Shown: in pieces, positions 1 through 8,887 of the stretch
Position numbering within the stretch: the stretch's first letter is position 1
Layout: each line of letters opens with the position of its first letter
Assembly (NCBI RefSeq): GCF_001305295.1
Contig: NZ_LJSI01000053.1
Location: 124,001 to 188,000 of the forward strand
Length of the DNA: 64,000 nucleotides
Source of the DNA: Neptunomonas antarctica
Lineage (GTDB): Bacteria > Pseudomonadota > Gammaproteobacteria > Pseudomonadales > Balneatricaceae
Direction of reading: 5' to 3'
Made by a program: the position numbers and the translations under genes
Notes under the pieces: model-generated
Told to the model about the DNA's origin: nothing
The model's input: only the letters and a program-made list of their open reading frames with translations
The model's database searches: none

Positions 1-2205
1 ACGATCAGTCAGGAGATCGAACACGTAGAGCAAGTAGCTAATGTTAAAACAAGAGGTATGCTTGAACGTTTTTCGATCGATTTTAAGCGTTACTGGAAGA
101 CACAGTTAGCGATTAATCTGATTAGTGATGAACTGAGCCTGGTAGATGAAAGGCTTAATGTTCAAGTGACTTTTATGGAGGCGTGGGTTGCCAAGAGTTT
201 GATCGAGGCTGCTGTTAATGGCCAGGATAGTGCCTATCAAGAGCAGATGACGGCGTGGGTATTCAGCTTAAAGGTAGCGTTGCTGGAGTTGGAAAGACAA
301 CTCGCCGACGATACTAATCAAATGTTAAACCGGGATTCTTTTTCCTGGATGGATGGCGACATTGATCAGATGCTTACCAACCTTAAACTACGGGTGCAGA
401 CAATAAGCTTTGCGACTCCGGGGGTTGGGCTTGTTGCTGAAAATTTGTTGGATAACTTGAAATTATTTGAATTAAATCTTTATGCCTTGAAGCAGAAAAT
501 CCGTGATTTTCGTAGTGCCAGGATGATCCTGCTTGAATCTCGTGCGAGCCTGCAAGCGATGCTAAATGAAGTCGAAAAACAGAACAGTAATGCTAGCCTG
601 ATGCTGACGGAAAGGTTGGAGGCGATTATCTACCAGTCGCAAAAGACAGTGTTCTTCATCAGTGGATTTGTGGTGATTCTTGCGTTTGTTACTATCCGAC
701 TTCTCATTTCCCGCGCGCTTCAGAAGCCATTGACGCATCTTATTCGCGGTATAGAAACCTTTCAGGTAGGGCAACTCTATAAGCCCATTAATTTAAACCG
801 AACCGATGAATGGGGCACCATTGAGGATGCTCTTAACAAGATGGCGCGGGAGCTAAACAACAGTTATCGGGAGTTGGCCGAGCAAAAAGAAAATATGCAC
901 CAACTCGCCCATCATGATGCGCTGACAAGGCTGCCTAACCGATTACTCTTTGATGATAGGCTGGAACATGCATTACTCAAGGCGAAGCGCAATAAAAGTA
1001 AACTAGCGGTATTCTTTATCGATCTCGATCGCTTTAAACATATTAATGATAGCCTGGGGCACGCCGCAGGTGATTTATTACTAAAAATTATAGCGACTCG
1101 CTTGAAGGCCTGCATTCGTCAGGTGGACACCGCTTCTCGTCAGGGGGGGGATGAGTTTATTTTGCTCTTAGAGGATGTTGGCGATATCCGCATGATTTCG
1201 GCGATGGCAGAAAAATTGCTGGCGAGCATCTCTGAACCCGTGATGTTGCAAAATCAACAATTTTACACCAGTGGTAGCATAGGGATTAGCGTGTCGCCGC
1301 AGGATGGTGATGATGCAGATATATTGCTGCGTAATGCTGATGCGGCGATGTACGAAGCCAAAAAGAGTGGTCGTAATGCGTACTGCTTCTATGAAAAACG
1401 CATGACTTCGCATGCAACAGAAGCTCTGAATATTGAATCGGATCTTCGTAAAGCGTTACTGAATGACGAACTATGTGTTTACTTTCAGCCCCAGTATCGT
1501 CTTACCGATGGTCTGTTGGTCGGGGCTGAGGCGTTGGTGCGCTGGCAGCACCCGACTCAGGGGATGTTGCCGCCAGCGCATTTTATTGCCATTGCGGAGC
1601 AAACCTCTTTAATTACAGCGATAGATCATTGGGTGTTAACGGAGGTTTGCCGGCAGTTGGTTGAGTGGCGATCTCGTTTGGGGTGTGGTGTGTTACCGCG
1701 GATTTCTGTCAATATCTCCGGCCGTCAGTTGGATCAGTTAAATACGGCGCAGGAAATATCCAGAATCACGCATGATAATGGCTGCCAGCCGCAGATGTTG
1801 TGTCTTGAACTCACTGAAAGCTTTTTAATGGAGCATGATGAGGAGTCTACGAATATTTTGAAAGAGTTGAGTCAGCAAGGTTTTGAGTTGGCCATTGACG
1901 ATTTCGGAACCGGATATTCTTCTTTACGCTATCTTAAACAACTACCCTTCAATACTCTGAAATTAGACCGCTCCTTTGTAAAGGATGTGATAGATGATGA
2001 GCAGGATGCTGCCATCGTTAAATCCATCATCGCGCTAGGTCAGCATATGAACTTAGTGGTGCTAGCCGAGGGAATTGAAACGCAGGCGCAGGCTGATTTT
2101 TTGATTGCACAGGGATGCGAATTTGGTCAAGGCTATTTTTATAACCGCCCTCTGCCTGCTGATAAATTTGAGAGTTTGCTGCGCACTATTTTTGATGAAT
2201 CGTGA
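1..2205 (+). CDS. Membrane GGDEF-EAL c-di-GMP protein (5'-truncated by window)
   Basis: Probable bifunctional cyclic-di-GMP synthase/phosphodiesterase anchored in the inner membrane. The frame is open to base 1, so the true start lies upstream; the first in-window ATG is at 58. Numbered from that Met: a helical sensor region (1-195), a transmembrane segment (~198-218), a HAMP-like linker, a GGDEF domain with an intact GGDEF at ~363-367, and an EAL domain with EAL at ~491-493, ELTES (~584) and DDFGTGYSSL (~614). All recognised catalytic motifs are present, so either or both activities are possible. The sensor resembles no family I can name. A small membrane-protein gene follows after about 20 bp. 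Confidence 0.9.
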   Translation, partial: TISQEIEHVEQVANVKTRGMLERFSIDFKRYWKTQLAINLISDELSLVDERLNVQVTFMEAWVAKSLIEAAVNGQDSAYQEQMTAWVFSLKVALLELERQLADDTNQMLNRDSFSWMDGDIDQMLTNLKLRVQTISFATPGVGLVAENLLDNLKLFELNLYALKQKIRDFRSARMILLESRASLQAMLNEVEKQNSNASLMLTERLEAIIYQSQKTVFFISGFVVILAFVTIRLLISRALQKPLTHLIRGIETFQVGQLYKPINLNRTDEWGTIEDALNKMARELNNSYRELAEQKENMHQLAHHDALTRLPNRLLFDDRLEHALLKAKRNKSKLAVFFIDLDRFKHINDSLGHAAGDLLLKIIATRLKACIRQVDTASRQGGDEFILLLEDVGDIRMISAMAEKLLASISEPVMLQNQQFYTSGSIGISVSPQDGDDADILLRNADAAMYEAKKSGRNAYCFYEKRMTSHATEALNIESDLRKALLNDELCVYFQPQYRLTDGLLVGAEALVRWQHPTQGMLPPAHFIAIAEQTSLITAIDHWVLTEVCRQLVEWRSRLGCGVLPRISVNISGRQLDQLNTAQEISRITHDNGCQPQMLCLELTESFLMEHDEESTNILKELSQQGFELAIDDFGTGYSSLRYLKQLPFNTLKLDRSFVKDVIDDEQDAAIVKSIIALGQHMNLVVLAEGIETQAQADFLIAQGCEFGQGYFYNRPLPADKFESLLRTIFDES

Positions 2206-2224
2206 AAGATATAAGGACAATTGA

Positions 2225-2575
2225 ATGCTTCCTATGGGAACAATAATGACGGGATGCATGATAACGGGTTTGCTGTTTGCTACTCGATTACCGGTATTGC
2301 GTACACTGCAGAAATTACCTGCATGGTTCAAAAAGACAATAGCCTTTGTTGTGTTTGCTGCCGGAAGCTGGAATGTATTTTGGTACGCTATGCGTCATTT
2401 GAGTGAATTCTGGGGTGTTGCTGCCTTAATTTCCGGATGTTTGATGTTGCTGACGTCGGCATACATATTTAACGCCAAGTGTTTGCCGGGTGTTCTCCAA
2501 AAGATGCGTCCGGGTGTTTTGTTCCTGCTGCTATGTTGTGCTGTTTCATATGGAGTGACTATTTACCGCTTATGA
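2225..2575 (+). CDS. Small integral membrane protein, unknown function
   Basis: A 116-residue hydrophobic protein with about four predicted membrane segments, including regions around residues 36-53 and 62-82. I do not recognise the family. The ATG at 2225 follows an AGGA-like ribosome-binding site about 8 bp upstream, and the gene lies 19 bp after the GGDEF-EAL gene in the same direction, so co-transcription is likely. A TTG at 2221 opens a competing short frame with no family resemblance. Its proximity to a c-di-GMP gene is the only functional hint. Confidence 0.55.
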   Translation: MLPMGTIMTGCMITGLLFATRLPVLRTLQKLPAWFKKTIAFVVFAAGSWNVFWYAMRHLSEFWGVAALISGCLMLLTSAYIFNAKCLPGVLQKMRPGVLFLLLCCAVSYGVTIYRL

Positions 2576-2592
2576 TTTAGTGAAAATCACGC

Positions 2593-3498
2593 TTATTTGA
2601 ACCAGTTTAATGAGCTGTCAGCGCGTAAGCGTTCTGCCATTAAATCCACAAATGTTCTGATTTTCGCGGACGCGTAACGCCCTTCGCGGTGAATAATATG
2701 TACCGGCCAGGCGGCAGGCTCGTAGGTTTCCAATATGCGGACTAACGCCCCCGAAGCTAGCTGCTGGTTTACTTGGTAAGACAACAACCGTGTGACTCCA
2801 AAACCTTCCAACGCGGCTTCTAGTGCCGCATCATTGGTGTTGACGGTAAGCCTTGGCTTGATACGTATAGGCTTGCCCTCGGCAGTATTTAAGCGCCAAT
2901 CGAGTGATCCGCTAATGGCGCTTGATGCGATGATAGTGTGCTGTAATAGATCGTCAGGTGTTTGAGGTTGCCCATGTTGCTGCAAGTACTCAGGGGAGGC
3001 ACATATAACGCGGCGCACAGACCCGACTCTTAAAGCTCGCATGCTTGAATCCGGTAGTTCGCCAATGCGTATGCCAACGTCTAGCCCCTCTTCAAGCAGG
3101 TTAACTACCCGATCGAGAAATACCGCCGATACTTCAGTATTTGGGTAACGCTGCAGGTAGTCAACAATGCCGGGCGTGATAAATTTCCGGCCAAACAACG
3201 CAGGGGCAGTTACGGCTAAGTGTCCGTGAGGTTCGGCATTAATCCCGGCGGCGGCCTCATCAGCAGAGTCGACCTCAGCCAATATGCGTCGCGCATCTTC
3301 AAGGTAGCGCTGGCCTGCGTCGCTGGTGCGTACATAGCGTGTCGTGCGATTGAGCAGCTTTACACCTAAGTGTTCTTCCAGTGCACTGATTGCGCGGGTA
3401 ACCGCCGGCGGTGACATACGTAAACGCCGAGCGGCTGCAGCAAAGCCTTCCTCGTCGGCAACCGCGACAAAAACACTCATCAGGTGAAAGCGATCCAT
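2593..3498 (-). CDS. LysR-family transcriptional regulator
   Basis: A LysR-type regulator of 301 residues: N-terminal winged helix-turn-helix (residues ~1-60, with the typical FAAAARRLRMSPPAVTRAI pattern) and a periplasmic-binding-protein-like effector domain. The ATG at 3498 is chosen because AAGGAAAT precedes it on the minus strand and MDRFHLMSVF is a typical LysR start; the upstream TTG at 3534 lacks a ribosome site and lies inside the putative operator. It is transcribed away from the redox cluster at 3660-6364, the usual arrangement for a LysR regulator controlling its divergent neighbour. The inducer is unknown. Confidence 0.9.
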   Translation of the reverse strand: MDRFHLMSVFVAVADEEGFAAAARRLRMSPPAVTRAISALEEHLGVKLLNRTTRYVRTSDAGQRYLEDARRILAEVDSADEAAAGINAEPHGHLAVTAPALFGRKFITPGIVDYLQRYPNTEVSAVFLDRVVNLLEEGLDVGIRIGELPDSSMRALRVGSVRRVICASPEYLQQHGQPQTPDDLLQHTIIASSAISGSLDWRLNTAEGKPIRIKPRLTVNTNDAALEAALEGFGVTRLLSYQVNQQLASGALVRILETYEPAAWPVHIIHREGRYASAKIRTFVDLMAERLRADSSLNWFK

Positions 3499-3527
3499 GG
3501 GATTTCCTTGTGAAATATACTTAGTTA

Positions 3528-3544
3528 ATTCCAATAGATGGAAT
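3528..3544. promoter_or_regulatory. Putative LysR operator (perfect 6-5-6 palindrome)
   Basis: ATTCCA-N5-TGGAAT is a perfect inverted repeat fitting the T-N11-A LysR box. It lies 30 bp upstream of the regulator start in the regulator/redox-cluster intergenic region. A shorter imperfect copy, ATTTCA-N2-TGGAAT, follows at 3572-3585, as expected for recognition and activation half-sites. Confidence 0.6.
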
Positions 3545-3571
3545 AATTAATTGTGTTTTATGGTGATTCTT

Positions 3572-3585
3572 ATTTCAAGTGGAAT
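3572..3585. promoter_or_regulatory. Second, imperfect LysR half-site pair
   Basis: ATTTCA-AG-TGGAAT repeats the half-sites of the palindrome at 3528-3544 with one mismatch and a 2-bp spacer. It lies about 75 bp upstream of the AhpD-like gene, a position compatible with an activation site. Confidence 0.4.
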
Positions 3586-3659
3586 TTTGCATAGTGTTAT
3601 CACTCGCAACGCAGTGACGTTACGAACTAAATACTCACAAAGTTTTCAGGAGAAATACC

Positions 3660-4205
3660 ATGAGCCGCATTAACATAATCGACCACAACAACGCCAATAC
3701 AGAGCAGAAAGACTTACTCGATGCTATTCAGTCTCAACTGGGAATGGTGCCAAATTTTCTTAAAATCTTTGCTAACTCACCCTCCGCACTTCGTGCTTTT
3801 CTGGGGTTACATAGTATTGCAGGTGAAGGCAGTTTGAATGAACAAACCCGCGAGCGGATCGCGTTAGCGCTCGCGCAGCAGAATGCTTGTCAGTATTGCG
3901 TATCTGCTCACACGGCGATTGGCCGTAAAGCTGGGCTGTCTGATTCAGAAATCGAGGCGAATCGTGCGGGTTCCAGCGAGGATGCTAAAGCAGCGGCCGC
4001 CATTAAGTTTGCACGTGCATTGGCCGAACACAGTGGTGATGTCACGACAGCTGAGTTGCTTGAAGTACGGGCTGCGGGTTATAGCGAATCTGATATTGTA
4101 GAGATTATTACGCATGTCGGGATGAACACACTAACCAACATTCTGGGAAAAGCCAGTCGCGTTGAGATCGATTTTCCGAAAATAGATCTACAGCTGGCTT
4201 CGTAA
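3660..4205 (+). CDS. AhpD/carboxymuconolactone decarboxylase-like protein
   Basis: An all-helical alkylhydroperoxidase AhpD/CMD-family protein of 181 residues. The redox motif CQYCVSAH (~residues 79-86) supplies the CxxC plus downstream His typical of peroxidase-related members. The start is preceded by AGGAG. It is the first gene of a three-gene cluster with a flavin/iron-sulfur oxidoreductase and a DUF1348 protein, divergent from a LysR regulator. In such clusters the family is thought to detoxify peroxides or electrophiles; the substrate here is not evident. Confidence 0.85.
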   Translation: MSRINIIDHNNANTEQKDLLDAIQSQLGMVPNFLKIFANSPSALRAFLGLHSIAGEGSLNEQTRERIALALAQQNACQYCVSAHTAIGRKAGLSDSEIEANRAGSSEDAKAAAAIKFARALAEHSGDVTTAELLEVRAAGYSESDIVEIITHVGMNTLTNILGKASRVEIDFPKIDLQLAS

Positions 4206-4251
4206 GCTTCGCTACTGACAATTAAAAAATAAACCCCGGAGGGTTCAGGTT

Positions 4252-5811
4252 ATGGGACACAAATTTGCAGAGATCGCATTCACTGAATCTGTCCGGGATG
4301 TGCAGTTTCAACTGGGTAGTCGCGCCGGATATGCAGGTATGGATGAAGGGGATGATTACAACAATTTTCTTAGTCAGTATGAAGCTGATTTCATCAGCGC
4401 GCGTGATAGCTTTTACATGGCCAGTGTTAGCGAAACTGGTTGGCCGTATGTGCAGCATCGAGGCGGGCCGACTGGTTTTCTTAAAGTTATAGATGCGCAA
4501 ACGATAGGCTTCGCCGACTTCAGTGGAAACCGACAATATGTAAGCGTGGGTAATCTGCGTAAAGATGACCGCGTATCCTTGTTTCTTATGGATTATAAAA
4601 ACCGTCGACGACTCAAAGTGCTGGGACGAGTACGTTTGGTTGATCTGGAAGAAACAGAATTATTGGCAGTGCTCGAGGTCGATGATTACCGAGCACGTGT
4701 CGAGCGTGGTTTTGTTATTCATGTTGAGGCCTTTGATTGGAACTGTCCGCAGCATATTACGCCGCGCTATACCGAAACGGACGTTGAAGAAATGATCGAA
4801 GCTCTCCATTCAGAAAGCGCTGCCTCCGATCAGAAAGACAACGCCTTGCCGGTGCTAGGGCAGGGCGAGTTGGCATTAGTGATATCCGGAGTGCGCCAGC
4901 TGACACCACGCGTACGCGCTTATGAATTGCGGGCATTGGATGGGTCAGACCTGCCTGAGGTGGAGGCAGGCTCACATTTGAGTGTGCCAGTGCAGTTGAA
5001 AAATGCTGAGTTATCCACACGTCATTATTCGATCTGCTCAAATCCTGCACGCCGTGATATCTACGAGATAGCGGTATTAAAGGAAGGGCAAAGCAGAGGT
5101 GGCTCGCAAGCGATACATGAACTGTTTGAGATCGGTGTGCAGTTGAACTGCGAGCTTCCACAGAATCATTTTCGACTGCATGCTAATCAGCGTCCAGCCG
5201 TGTTAATTGCCGGTGGTATTGGTATTACGCCGATTAAAGCGATGGCGCAGGCATTAAAGGCAAGAGGCAATGAATTTCAGCTGCACTACGCAGGTCGTAG
5301 TGAAGTAGAAATGGCGTTTAGCGATCGCTTAACAAGAGAGTTTACGCAACGCTTAAGTCTTTACCGAGCGACGCATTCAAAGCGTATGGATGTTGCTCAA
5401 TTGCTGAGTGCTGCTCCAGATGATACGGTTTTTTATGTATGCGGCCCAAACCGTTTGATTGATGACGTGGTGAAACAAGCCTGTGTGTTGAATATCAGCC
5501 CGGAAAGAATCAGATTTGAGCGTTTTTCTGCAGTGCCAGTCGTGGATGCTCAACCGATTGAAGTGGAATTGCGCCGCTCGGGTGTGCAGATTCAGGTCGG
5601 CAGTAATCAAACTATTCTTGACGCCATGCTGGAAGCCGGTGTGGACGCGCTCTATAGCTGTAAGGCAGGAAATTGCAAGGCATGTGCGGTGACGGTGCTT
5701 GAAGGAGAGCCTGCGCATCGTGATGCAGTGTTATCTCCTGCCGAGCGGCAAACCTCGATCTGTCCATGCGTATCACGTGCTAAAAGTGAACGTTTGGTAT
5801 TGGATATTTAA
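4252..5811 (+). CDS. PNPOx-like / ferredoxin reductase / 2Fe-2S fusion oxidoreductase
   Basis: A three-part electron-transfer protein of 519 residues. Residues ~1-180 resemble the pyridoxamine-5'-phosphate-oxidase FMN-binding split barrel. Residues ~200-430 form a ferredoxin-NADP-reductase-like module with FAD motif RHYSICSNP and nucleotide motif GGIGITP. The C-terminus (~435-519) is a plant-type ferredoxin with C-x4-C-x2-C (CKAGNCKAC) and a downstream Cys. A strong GGAGG precedes the ATG. It probably passes electrons from NAD(P)H through FAD and 2Fe-2S to an FMN site or substrate in the cytoplasm. It sits between the AhpD-like and DUF1348 genes, and the substrate is unknown. Confidence 0.85.
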   Translation: MGHKFAEIAFTESVRDVQFQLGSRAGYAGMDEGDDYNNFLSQYEADFISARDSFYMASVSETGWPYVQHRGGPTGFLKVIDAQTIGFADFSGNRQYVSVGNLRKDDRVSLFLMDYKNRRRLKVLGRVRLVDLEETELLAVLEVDDYRARVERGFVIHVEAFDWNCPQHITPRYTETDVEEMIEALHSESAASDQKDNALPVLGQGELALVISGVRQLTPRVRAYELRALDGSDLPEVEAGSHLSVPVQLKNAELSTRHYSICSNPARRDIYEIAVLKEGQSRGGSQAIHELFEIGVQLNCELPQNHFRLHANQRPAVLIAGGIGITPIKAMAQALKARGNEFQLHYAGRSEVEMAFSDRLTREFTQRLSLYRATHSKRMDVAQLLSAAPDDTVFYVCGPNRLIDDVVKQACVLNISPERIRFERFSAVPVVDAQPIEVELRRSGVQIQVGSNQTILDAMLEAGVDALYSCKAGNCKACAVTVLEGEPAHRDAVLSPAERQTSICPCVSRAKSERLVLDI

Positions 5812-5860
5812 TCGAAACGTGCGCTGGCTTAATTAACCAGATGCATTAAGGAGAATAATC

Positions 5861-6364
5861 ATGAGTCTGATAGGTGTAAAAACAGATAAACAGTCGGGTG
5901 AGTTACGTCCACCACTTCCACCGTTTACGCGCGAAACAGCGACTCAAAAGGTACGCATGGCCGAAGATGGTTGGAACAGCCGTGATCCTGTAAAAGTCTC
6001 GCTTGCATACACGCCGGATAGCTATTGGCGGAATCGCGCTGAATTCCCCGTAGGGCGTGAGCAAATTGTTGAGTTTTTAACACGTAAATGGCAGCGAGAG
6101 ATTGAGTATCGCCTGATTAAAGAGCTGTGGGCGTATACAGAGAATCGTATAGCGGTGCGCTTTGCTTACGAATGGAGTGACGCAGAAGGTAACTGGTTTA
6201 GATCGTATGGGAATGAGAATTGGGAATTTGACGAGCAGGGACTGATGCAAAATCGCCACGCCAGTATCAATGATTTAGCGATAGATGAAACGGATCGGAA
6301 ATTCCGCTGGCCTCAAGGCCGTCGGCCGGATGATCATCCGGGGCTCAGTGAGCTAGGGCTTTGA
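5861..6364 (+). CDS. DUF1348 (NTF2/SnoaL-like) protein
   Basis: A 167-residue protein of the DUF1348 family, a single NTF2-like alpha+beta barrel. The family-typical stretches [19 protein letters not shown] and SYGNENWEF are visible. AGGAG precedes the ATG. Family members are usually annotated as SnoaL-like with no established reaction. Its place as last gene of the LysR-controlled redox cluster suggests a role in metabolising the same compound. Confidence 0.85.
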   Translation: MSLIGVKTDKQSGELRPPLPPFTRETATQKVRMAEDGWNSRDPVKVSLAYTPDSYWRNRAEFPVGREQIVEFLTRKWQREIEYRLIKELWAYTENRIAVRFAYEWSDAEGNWFRSYGNENWEFDEQGLMQNRHASINDLAIDETDRKFRWPQGRRPDDHPGLSELGL

Positions 6365-6382
6365 ATCAGGCTTGATCGATAG

Positions 6383-6418
6383 CTCAAAAAAAATTCATCG
6401 GGCTGCGTTTTTTTTGAG
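6383..6418 (+). terminator. Hairpin with A8/T8 stem after the redox cluster
   Basis: CTCAAAAAAAA pairs with TTTTTTTTGAG around an 14-nt loop, about 20 bp after the DUF1348 stop. The stem is AT-only apart from its base, so this is a weak but plausible bidirectional terminator. Confidence 0.45.
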
Positions 6419-6545
6419 TATGGGCACCGGACATTTTTTTATCTGAATCTGTTATAACGTTAAAACTGACATGTTTGTAGCGTACTTGTATCACGTCAGA
6501 GTGTCTGATTTTAGAGTGTTTAATTGCAGAAAGTTGAGGTGTGCT

Positions 6546-7097
6546 ATGTCCATTAAACCAGAAGCGATAAAAAAAGAGTTTGAACATTTATTTGAAAAAC
6601 TCGAAACAGAGCGCGATGAAGTTATTGTAAAAACGCATCTGGCTTCGATGGAAGCTAAAGAAGAGTTGATAGAAGCTGAACGAAAGTGGCAAACGTTAAA
6701 AGCAAAAGCAGCGCACATAGCGGCCGGTTCAAAAGAGGTGACTGAGGCGTTTATCGAGCAAACTAAATCGGAAGTCAAAGAGCTTCAGGAATCTTATATC
6801 CGTTTAGGGCCGTACTTATCTGAAAAGGCTTCTTTTGTACAAGATGAATTAGGTGTGTTGTACGGGAAACTCAAAACGGAACGGGATGGAATAATCGTAA
6901 AGTTGCATTTGGCCTCAATGGAAGCCAAAGAAGAGTTTGTTGAAGCAGAAAAAAAGTGGGATTTATTAAAAACCAAAATCTCGGATATCGCTGATGATAC
7001 CCAAGAGACCTCTGAAGAGCTTATCGCTAAAACTACGATGATCACTGAGGAGCTGAAAGAGTCCTATGCGCGTATCATTCAGCGTCTTTCCAAGTGA
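6546..7097 (+). CDS. Duplicated coiled-coil protein, unknown function
   Basis: A charged, almost entirely helical soluble protein of 183 residues, made of two tandem copies of a ~75-residue unit. The segment HLASMEAKEE occurs exactly in both halves (~residues 31 and ~122), each preceded by KL(E/K)TERD. The ATG at 6546 is chosen because TGAGGTG lies upstream and the duplicated pattern starts just after it; the frame extends to 6471 without a recognisable start signal. I do not recognise the family. Its 3' end overlaps the convergent SDR gene by 23 bp. Confidence 0.7.
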   Translation: MSIKPEAIKKEFEHLFEKLETERDEVIVKTHLASMEAKEELIEAERKWQTLKAKAAHIAAGSKEVTEAFIEQTKSEVKELQESYIRLGPYLSEKASFVQDELGVLYGKLKTERDGIIVKLHLASMEAKEEFVEAEKKWDLLKTKISDIADDTQETSEELIAKTTMITEELKESYARIIQRLSK

Positions 7098-7920
7098 TGA
7101 TCCCTGCCTGAAATCCTGCTTTATAGTCGGGATATAGAAACTCATATCCCGACTGCTGCAGGCGCTGGCTGTTGCAGCGTTTACTGCCACCGCGTCTGAT
7201 CGGCGTTTCCTGCGTAATCTCTGTATCTGACTGTTCTGCCAGCCATGCGGTGATCTCATGAATGGGAGTGGGATTAGGGTCGCTGGCAAGGTATAACGAT
7301 TCGATCACGCTGCCTTTGCTAAGTTTTTGTATCAAGTGCGCCAGCACGCCGGCGCAGTCGTCTCGGTGAATTCGATTGCTGTAGTGCAGTGGGTTTTCCG
7401 GCGCGATAGTGCCTGCCCGAACGGTGTTGATCAGGTGGTTTCTGCCCGGGCCATAAATACCACTAAAGCGCACCACGGTGGAGTTGCCTTTTGCCAATAC
7501 GGCAAGTTCTGCCTGGCGCATTATCTGTCCTGATGGCTGAGTGGCTTCGGTCGGTGATTGCTCATCAACCCATTCATGCTGATGTTGACCGTAAACGCTG
7601 GTACTGGAGGTGAAAAAAAAGTGTTTGGGTGGATGAGGCAGTGCAGTGTAAATATTTTCCAGGCCATCAATGTACGCTTGTCGGTACGCGTTTTCACTAC
7701 GACCGGTTGCTGCAGCGCAATAGATGAGTATATCTGTATCTGGCAAGTCTGATAGTGTGCCTTTATCAGCAATATCGGCTGAAATAGCATGGATGCAGTC
7801 AGGAAGCTGGTTTATAGTACGCCTTAAACCGTAGACGTAATGGCCCTGTTCAGTCAACTTGATACCCAGTGCGCTACCAACGTCGCCACATCCGGCAATA
7901 AGGATTCGCAGTTTACTCAT
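7075..7920 (-). CDS. NAD(P)-dependent epimerase/dehydratase-like SDR (YeeZ-like)
   Basis: An extended short-chain dehydrogenase/reductase of 281 residues with the N-terminal Rossmann motif GCGDVGSALG (~10-19) and the family pattern FTSSTSVYGQ (Ser plus YxxxQ-like region). It resembles the E. coli YeeZ group of nucleoside-diphosphate-sugar epimerase-like proteins, whose substrates are undefined. Translation starts at 7920, about 50 bp from the divergent oxyR. The 3' end overlaps the convergent coiled-coil gene. Confidence 0.85.
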   Translation of the reverse strand: MSKLRILIAGCGDVGSALGIKLTEQGHYVYGLRRTINQLPDCIHAISADIADKGTLSDLPDTDILIYCAAATGRSENAYRQAYIDGLENIYTALPHPPKHFFFTSSTSVYGQHQHEWVDEQSPTEATQPSGQIMRQAELAVLAKGNSTVVRFSGIYGPGRNHLINTVRAGTIAPENPLHYSNRIHRDDCAGVLAHLIQKLSKGSVIESLYLASDPNPTPIHEITAWLAEQSDTEITQETPIRRGGSKRCNSQRLQQSGYEFLYPDYKAGFQAGIITWKDAE

Positions 7921-7968
7921 CTGAACACTCCTGTTTTAGAGACTGCATAATAACAGAGGATTTAAGTA

Positions 7969-8883
7969 ATGACGCTCACCGAGCTGCGTTACATTGTGAC
8001 CCTTGCGAAAGAACAGCATTTCGGCCACGCTGCCGAGAAGTGTTTTGTCAGCCAACCCACTCTGTCGATTGCGGTTAAAAAACTGGAAGAAGAGTTGGGT
8101 GTCGCCTTATTTGAACGCAGTAAAAATGCCGTTCGCATTACGGATGTCGGCAAACAAGTGGTCGAGCAGGCGCGCAAAGTTTTGCAGCAGGCAGAGGCCA
8201 TTAAAGATCTGGCTCAAGTCGGTAAAGATCAGCTGCGTACGCCTTTACGTGTCGGTGCTATTTATACCATCGGTCCTTATCTTTTTCCGCGTCTGGTGCC
8301 TGAAGTACAGGAGCTGGCACCCAATATGCCGCTGTATATCGAAGAGAACTTCACGGCTAGATTGCGCGAAAAACTGCGTAATGGTGAGTTAGATGCCATC
8401 ATTATTGCATTGCCCTTTGACGAACCTGATGTGGTTGCGCGGGTGCTCTATGACGAGCCTTTTGTGATGTTGCTGCCTAAACAGCATCCCTGGTGTGAGC
8501 ATAAAACGATTGATGCCACCAATCTGTCGAGCATTGAGCTGTTGTTGCTTGGAGAGGGGCACTGCTTCCGTGATCAGGTGTTGGAATCCTGCCCGACGCT
8601 ACAGCAGGCGATTCAGCACCAAAATACAGTGACGGAAGGCAGTTCTCTGGAAACCATCCGTATGATGGTGGCGAGTGGCTTGGGTTCAAGTGTATTGCCG
8701 ATGTCGGCGACTCAAGGGTTTTATCAATCCGATCTTGTGGTTACCAAGCCTTTTAAAGCACCGCAGCCCACCCGTACGGTTGCTGTTGCATGGCGTGCGA
8801 GTTTTCCTCGTCCTAAAGCCATCGATGTGCTGGTGGATGCCATTAGCCGTTGTGAGCTAACGAGTCAAAAAGGGGCTGCCTAG
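7969..8883 (+). CDS. oxyR: Hydrogen peroxide-responsive regulator OxyR
   Basis: A LysR-family peroxide sensor of 304 residues. The N-terminal DNA-binding domain (1-60) has the usual QPTLSIAVKKLEEELG pattern. The regulatory domain carries GEGHCFRD, placing Cys at residues 199 and 208, exactly the pair that forms the activating disulfide in E. coli OxyR (305 aa). It should activate catalase and peroxiredoxin genes on oxidation. recG begins 4 bp after its stop, matching the oxyR-recG pairing known in pseudomonads. Confidence 0.95.
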   Translation: MTLTELRYIVTLAKEQHFGHAAEKCFVSQPTLSIAVKKLEEELGVALFERSKNAVRITDVGKQVVEQARKVLQQAEAIKDLAQVGKDQLRTPLRVGAIYTIGPYLFPRLVPEVQELAPNMPLYIEENFTARLREKLRNGELDAIIIALPFDEPDVVARVLYDEPFVMLLPKQHPWCEHKTIDATNLSSIELLLLGEGHCFRDQVLESCPTLQQAIQHQNTVTEGSSLETIRMMVASGLGSSVLPMSATQGFYQSDLVVTKPFKAPQPTRTVAVAWRASFPRPKAIDVLVDAISRCELTSQKGAA

Positions 8884-8887
8884 CACT

